DNA of 34,012 nt from RBG-16-42-24 sp964396785 (GTDB lineage Bacteria > Patescibacteriota > Microgenomatia > UBA8517): positions 1 to 34,012 of the forward strand of contig CAYNFU010000005.1 of NCBI GenBank assembly GCA_964396785.1, in the 5' to 3' direction. Under the pieces are notes generated by a model. That model worked only from the letters and a program-made list of their open reading frames with translations, ran no database searches and had not been told where the DNA came from. Below are positions 31,488 through 34,012 of this stretch, piece by piece (the stretch's first letter is position 1; the number at the start of each line of letters is the position of its first letter). Made by a program: the position numbers and the translations under genes.

Positions 31488-31516
31488 ATTTTAACTTGTT
31501 TATTTGACTATTTCAA
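31488..31516 (-). promoter_or_regulatory. Promoter of the Phe leader / pheST operon
   Basis: Minus strand: TTGAAA (31511-31516, inside the last codons of rplT), an exact 17-bp spacer and TAAAAT (31488-31493), then 7 nt to the leader ATG. Separate promoter from that of the infC-rpmI-rplT genes. Confidence 0.65.
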
Positions 31517-31838
31517 CAATTTTCTTAAATGTGCTAGGGTCATTCACTGCAATGTCGGCTAAAATTTTTCTGTCTAGTTCAATTTTTGCCCTTTTAAGAC
31601 TTGCAATAAATTTGGAATAGGAAAGGCCTTCTTCTCTCACTGCCGCATTAAGTCTTATTATCCAAAGATTTCTTAAGTCGCGCTTTCTCAATTTTCTTCC
31701 GTGATATGCGTACTGCCCAGCGTGGAGTAGGGCTTCTTTAGCAACTTTAATTCTAACTCTTCTTGCCTGTTTAAAACCCTTGGCCCGTTTTAAGAATTTT
31801 CTGTGGCGTCTGGCTGAGGTTGACTTTACTCTTGCCAT
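31500..31838 (-). CDS. rplT: 50S ribosomal protein L20
   Basis: Early-assembly 23S rRNA-binding protein, and in other bacteria a translational repressor of its own operon. MARVKSTSARRHRKFLKRAKGF and YAYHGRKLRKRDLRNLWIIRLNAA are L20 signatures. At 112 residues it has family length (about 118). Its ATG overlaps the rpmI stop by one base (TAATG). The pheST promoter -35 lies within its last codons. Confidence 0.96.
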   Translation of the reverse strand: MARVKSTSARRHRKFLKRAKGFKQARRVRIKVAKEALLHAGQYAYHGRKLRKRDLRNLWIIRLNAAVREEGLSYSKFIASLKRAKIELDRKILADIAVNDPSTFKKIVEIVK

Positions 31839-32032
31839 TATTTCCCTAAAACCTTTCTAATTTTTCTGGCATAAACCGGCTTTACAATGGTCGGTCTTCG
31901 CAGGCGCCTGAGCCTTTTTGACGATTTTCCCACACTCAAGTGTCGGGCGAAAGCCCTGCGTCTAATGACCTTCCCATTTTTGGTAATTTTAAATCTTTTA
32001 GTTAGCGACTTTCTGGTCTTTGGTTTCGGCAT
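31838..32032 (-). CDS. rpmI: 50S ribosomal protein L35
   Basis: Short basic ribosomal protein: MPKPKTRKSLTKRFKITKNGKV, then RRAFARHLSVGKSSKRLRRLR, matching L35 ('K..A...H....KS.KR.R.LR'). It has 64 residues, normal size. The start lies 35 nt inside the 3' end of infC in another frame, a long overlap, while its stop overlaps the rplT start by one base. The infC-rpmI-rplT order is nearly universal in bacteria. Confidence 0.95.
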   Translation of the reverse strand: MPKPKTRKSLTKRFKITKNGKVIRRRAFARHLSVGKSSKRLRRLRRPTIVKPVYARKIRKVLGK

Positions 32033-32552
32033 TTTCGTCAGCCTTTCTTTTACCCAAGGGTGAAATTATAGTTATCAAGTGTCGGCCAAAAAATTTTGGT
32101 TCCATGTCGGTTATTACCGAATCTCCTAAAATTTCCAAAATTCTCTTTATGAGGAGATATCCAAACCTGGTACTCCCCATTTGACGTCCTGTAAAAGCTA
32201 CCACTACTTTAACTTTATCTTTGTCAGCCAAAAACTCCCTGATACGCTCAATTCTAAAATTAAAATCATTCTCTGCAATAAATGGAGAGAATCTAATCTC
32301 CTTTATTTCCCCACCTTTTACCTTCTTTTGCTGACTTCTTAGTTTTTTCTCTTCCTGGTAACGAAACTTTCCCAAATCAACGATCTTTGCAACGGGTGGA
32401 CTGGCCGTTGGGGCAATTTCAATAAGAGCCAGTCCAGATTCTTTCGCTTTGGCTAATGCTTCATCTCGAGGCAGAATACCAAGTTGTTTACCATCTCCAG
32501 CAATTACCCGAAGCTTCTCGGCTCTTATTTGATCGTTGATTCTATAACTCAC
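31998..32552 (-). CDS. infC: Translation initiation factor IF-3
   Basis: Binds the 30S subunit and checks start-codon and initiator-tRNA selection. The N-domain starts YRINDQIRAEKLRVI and has ALAKAKESGLALIEIAP; the linker and C-domain show KEIRFSPFIAENDFNFRI and VVVAFTGRQM. It ends with a lysine- and glutamate-rich tail. At 184 residues it is of usual length. The start is GTG at 32552 with no Shine-Dalgarno; IF-3 genes often use rare starts for self-control. IF-3 matters for leaderless initiation, which seems common in this genome. Confidence 0.95.
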   Translation of the reverse strand: MSYRINDQIRAEKLRVIAGDGKQLGILPRDEALAKAKESGLALIEIAPTASPPVAKIVDLGKFRYQEEKKLRSQQKKVKGGEIKEIRFSPFIAENDFNFRIERIREFLADKDKVKVVVAFTGRQMGSTRFGYLLIKRILEILGDSVITDMEPKFFGRHLITIISPLGKRKADENAETKDQKVAN

Positions 32553-32565
32553 CGCTTACAATTAA

Positions 32566-32594
32566 ATTTTAACATTATCGAAGCTATTTCACAA
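32566..32594 (-). promoter_or_regulatory. Possible infC promoter
   Basis: Minus strand: TTGTGA (32589-32594, overlapping the thrS stop), a 17-bp spacer and TAAAAT (32566-32571) preceded by TGT, an extended -10. The -10 lies 13 nt before the GTG, so the leader would be about 7 nt. Confidence 0.45.
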
Positions 32595-34012
32595 ATCAAG
32601 ACTTTTTTCCTCTATTTTTCCTTCGACTCTCTTGAGAAGAGCTTCTTCCGTCATTTGACCCAAGTCTTCTCCAGTTCTTAAGCGAACTGCAACTTTTTTG
32701 GCCGATTCTTCTTTGTCCCCAATTATTAACATGTAGGGAATTTTTTGTTCCTGGGCGTCTCTAATTTTCGCTTGAAGTGTTTCGTTTCTTTCGTCGAGTT
32801 CCACCCTTACACCCGAGCCCTTAAGCGACTCAAAGACCTTTTTTGCATAAACTAAATTCCTTTCGGTTATAGGTAAAATTTTAATTTGGACTGGAGATAT
32901 CCAAACGGGAAATGCTCCGGCAAAGTGTTCGGTGATAATGCCAATAAACCTCTCAAGAGACCCGTATACAACTCTATGTACAACCACGGGAGTCTTTGTT
33001 GTACCATCTTTGGCTGAATATTTCAGGTCAAACCTCTTGGGGATTTGGAAATCAAGTTGAAGAGTGCCCATCTGCCAATCTCGACCAATTGAATCCTTCA
33101 TTAAAATGTCGATTTTGGGTCCGTAAAAAGCACCATCGCCCTCAAGGATAGAATATTCCTTTCCCGAATTTTCTAAAATTTCTTTGAGTTCAGCCTCAGC
33201 CCGATCCCAAATTTTTCGTTCCCCCATAAATTTCTCAGGCCTGGTTCCGAGTCTAAAGCTATATTTGAGTCCGAAAATTGTATAAAATTTCTCAGTTATT
33301 TCAAAAAGTTCTTTATAAGCTTCCTTTATTTGATCTTCCTCAATAAAAATGTGGGCATCGTCTTGTCTAAACTCCCTAATTCTTAGGAGTCCATTTAGAG
33401 TACCCGATCTTTCGAATCTATGGAGGGTGTCTGTGTCGCTCAATTTAAGCGGCAAATCACGGTAAGATCTGGTAATACTTGCAAATACAACCATTGCATT
33501 AGGGCAGTTCATAGGCTTAAGTACATAAGTCTCCCCCTCTTCGGTTTCTGATAGAAACATATATTCCTTATAGTGGTCCCAATGTCCGGATATTTCGTAC
33601 AACTCCTTTTTATTAATTAATGGGGAAACTATTTCTTGGTAATTGTACTTTTCGTGTTCCTTACGCCAGAAATCTACGAGTTCTAGATAAAGCTTCACCC
33701 CGTTAGGTAGCCAGTAGGCCATACCGGGTGCAGTTTCGTGGAATATAAAAAGACCTAGTTCTCTGCCTATTTTCTTATGGTCTCTTTTTTTAGCTTCTTC
33801 CAACTTTAATAAGTACTCGTCGAGTTCCCTTTGGGAAGGGAAGACCGTTCCATAGATTCTGGTAAGCATGGGGTTTTTCTCGCTCCCTCTCCAATAAGCT
33901 CCGGCAAGGGAAAGGAGTTTGAAGTGTTTTAGTGATTCTTTAGGGTTTTCAACGTGCCCTCCTCGGCATAAATCTTCGTATTCCCCTGATTTATAAACGG
34001 TTAGTTTTTCCC
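32589..34012 (-). CDS. thrS: Threonyl-tRNA synthetase, C-terminal part (cut by window edge)
   Basis: Charges tRNA-Thr. The frame is open to the right edge: bases above 33869 encode YKSGEYEDLCRGGHVENP and AGAYWRGSEKNP, the end of the editing (SAD) domain with its Cys and His, so the Met at 33869 is internal. The class II core has RIYGTVFP, MNCPNAMVVFA (zinc Cys), LNGLLRIREFRQDDAHIF (motif 2, zinc His) and HRVVYGSLERFIGIITEH. The anticodon-binding domain ends the protein (VYAKKVFESLKGSGVRVELDERN). About 474 residues are visible; any N-terminal TGS domain lies outside. First gene of the thrS-infC-rpmI-rplT-pheST region. Confidence 0.96.
   Translation of the reverse strand, partial: EKLTVYKSGEYEDLCRGGHVENPKESLKHFKLLSLAGAYWRGSEKNPMLTRIYGTVFPSQRELDEYLLKLEEAKKRDHKKIGRELGLFIFHETAPGMAYWLPNGVKLYLELVDFWRKEHEKYNYQEIVSPLINKKELYEISGHWDHYKEYMFLSETEEGETYVLKPMNCPNAMVVFASITRSYRDLPLKLSDTDTLHRFERSGTLNGLLRIREFRQDDAHIFIEEDQIKEAYKELFEITEKFYTIFGLKYSFRLGTRPEKFMGERKIWDRAEAELKEILENSGKEYSILEGDGAFYGPKIDILMKDSIGRDWQMGTLQLDFQIPKRFDLKYSAKDGTTKTPVVVHRVVYGSLERFIGIITEHFAGAFPVWISPVQIKILPITERNLVYAKKVFESLKGSGVRVELDERNETLQAKIRDAQEQKIPYMLIIGDKEESAKKVAVRLRTGEDLGQMTEEALLKRVEGKIEEKSLDL

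Noticed and set aside
33867..33869. ATG at 33869 as the true start of thrS
   Set aside because: The frame continues upstream to the window edge and encodes recognisable threonyl-tRNA synthetase sequence (DLCRGGHVEN, AGAYWRG), so this Met is internal and the gene is cut by the window.
1..34012. tRNA or rRNA genes, insertion sequences, attachment sites
   Set aside because: No tRNA-like arms with a CCA end, rRNA stretches, transposase genes or terminal inverted repeats were seen on either strand; gaps are too short for most of these.

Overview
The window looks like a piece of a small-genome bacterial chromosome of the Candidate Phyla Radiation (Patescibacteria), most likely Microgenomates-like. 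This is inferred from several traits seen together: tightly packed genes; a long type IV pilus locus with many small pilins sharing an 'RDAQRKSD' segment and no outer-membrane secretin genes; a very short DNA polymerase III delta' subunit; a PheT lacking the usual tRNA-binding OB domain; and an acyl-carrier-like protein without its serine. I saw no tRNA, rRNA, CRISPR array or insertion sequence, and no gene-free stretch longer than about 130 bases.

Layout. (1) 1-5007, minus strand: start of a membrane pyrophosphatase (cut by the window edge), a PlsC-like acyltransferase, an unknown 190-residue protein, gyrB and a reduced delta' subunit. (2) 5053-19847, plus strand: a type IV pilus locus running pilB-pilT-pilC-pilA-pilD, seven further small pilin-like genes (two fused to carbohydrate-binding-like domains), FimT/PilV/PilW/PilX-like minor pilins, then pilM-pilN-pilO. 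(3) 19844-25120, minus strand: two housekeeping clusters, rpmF-nusB-acp-rnc and rpsP-khpA, and then tyrS, a tiny membrane ORF and recG. (4) 25161-28145, plus strand: a class A penicillin-binding protein and an unknown 126-residue protein. (5) 28116-34012, minus strand: thrS (cut by the window edge), infC, rpmI, rplT, a Phe leader peptide with attenuator, a small Cys-rich ORF, pheS and pheT.

The most striking signal is between rplT and pheS. A well-spaced promoter is followed at once by a 15-codon ORF, MTEMLSVKFFSFTFS, with four Phe codons. After it come four RNA segments that can form either a 1:2 hairpin plus an 11-bp terminator (3:4), or a 2:3 antiterminator. This is the architecture of ribosome-stalling attenuation, as at E. 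coli pheM-pheST, and it sits in the same gene order (thrS-infC-rpmI-rplT-leader-pheS-pheT), with one extra Cys-rich ORF inserted.

A second theme is promoter geometry. At many genes (plsC-like, the 190-aa gene, holB, pilX-like, rpsP, tyrS, pbp1A, pheL) the -10 hexamer lies only 7-9 bases before the start codon, often with a -35 at 16-17 bp spacing. Those mRNAs would be leaderless or nearly so. Strong Shine-Dalgarno sites occur at a few genes such as the major pilin and the Cys-rich ORF. Promoter calls were made by eye and have not been tested.
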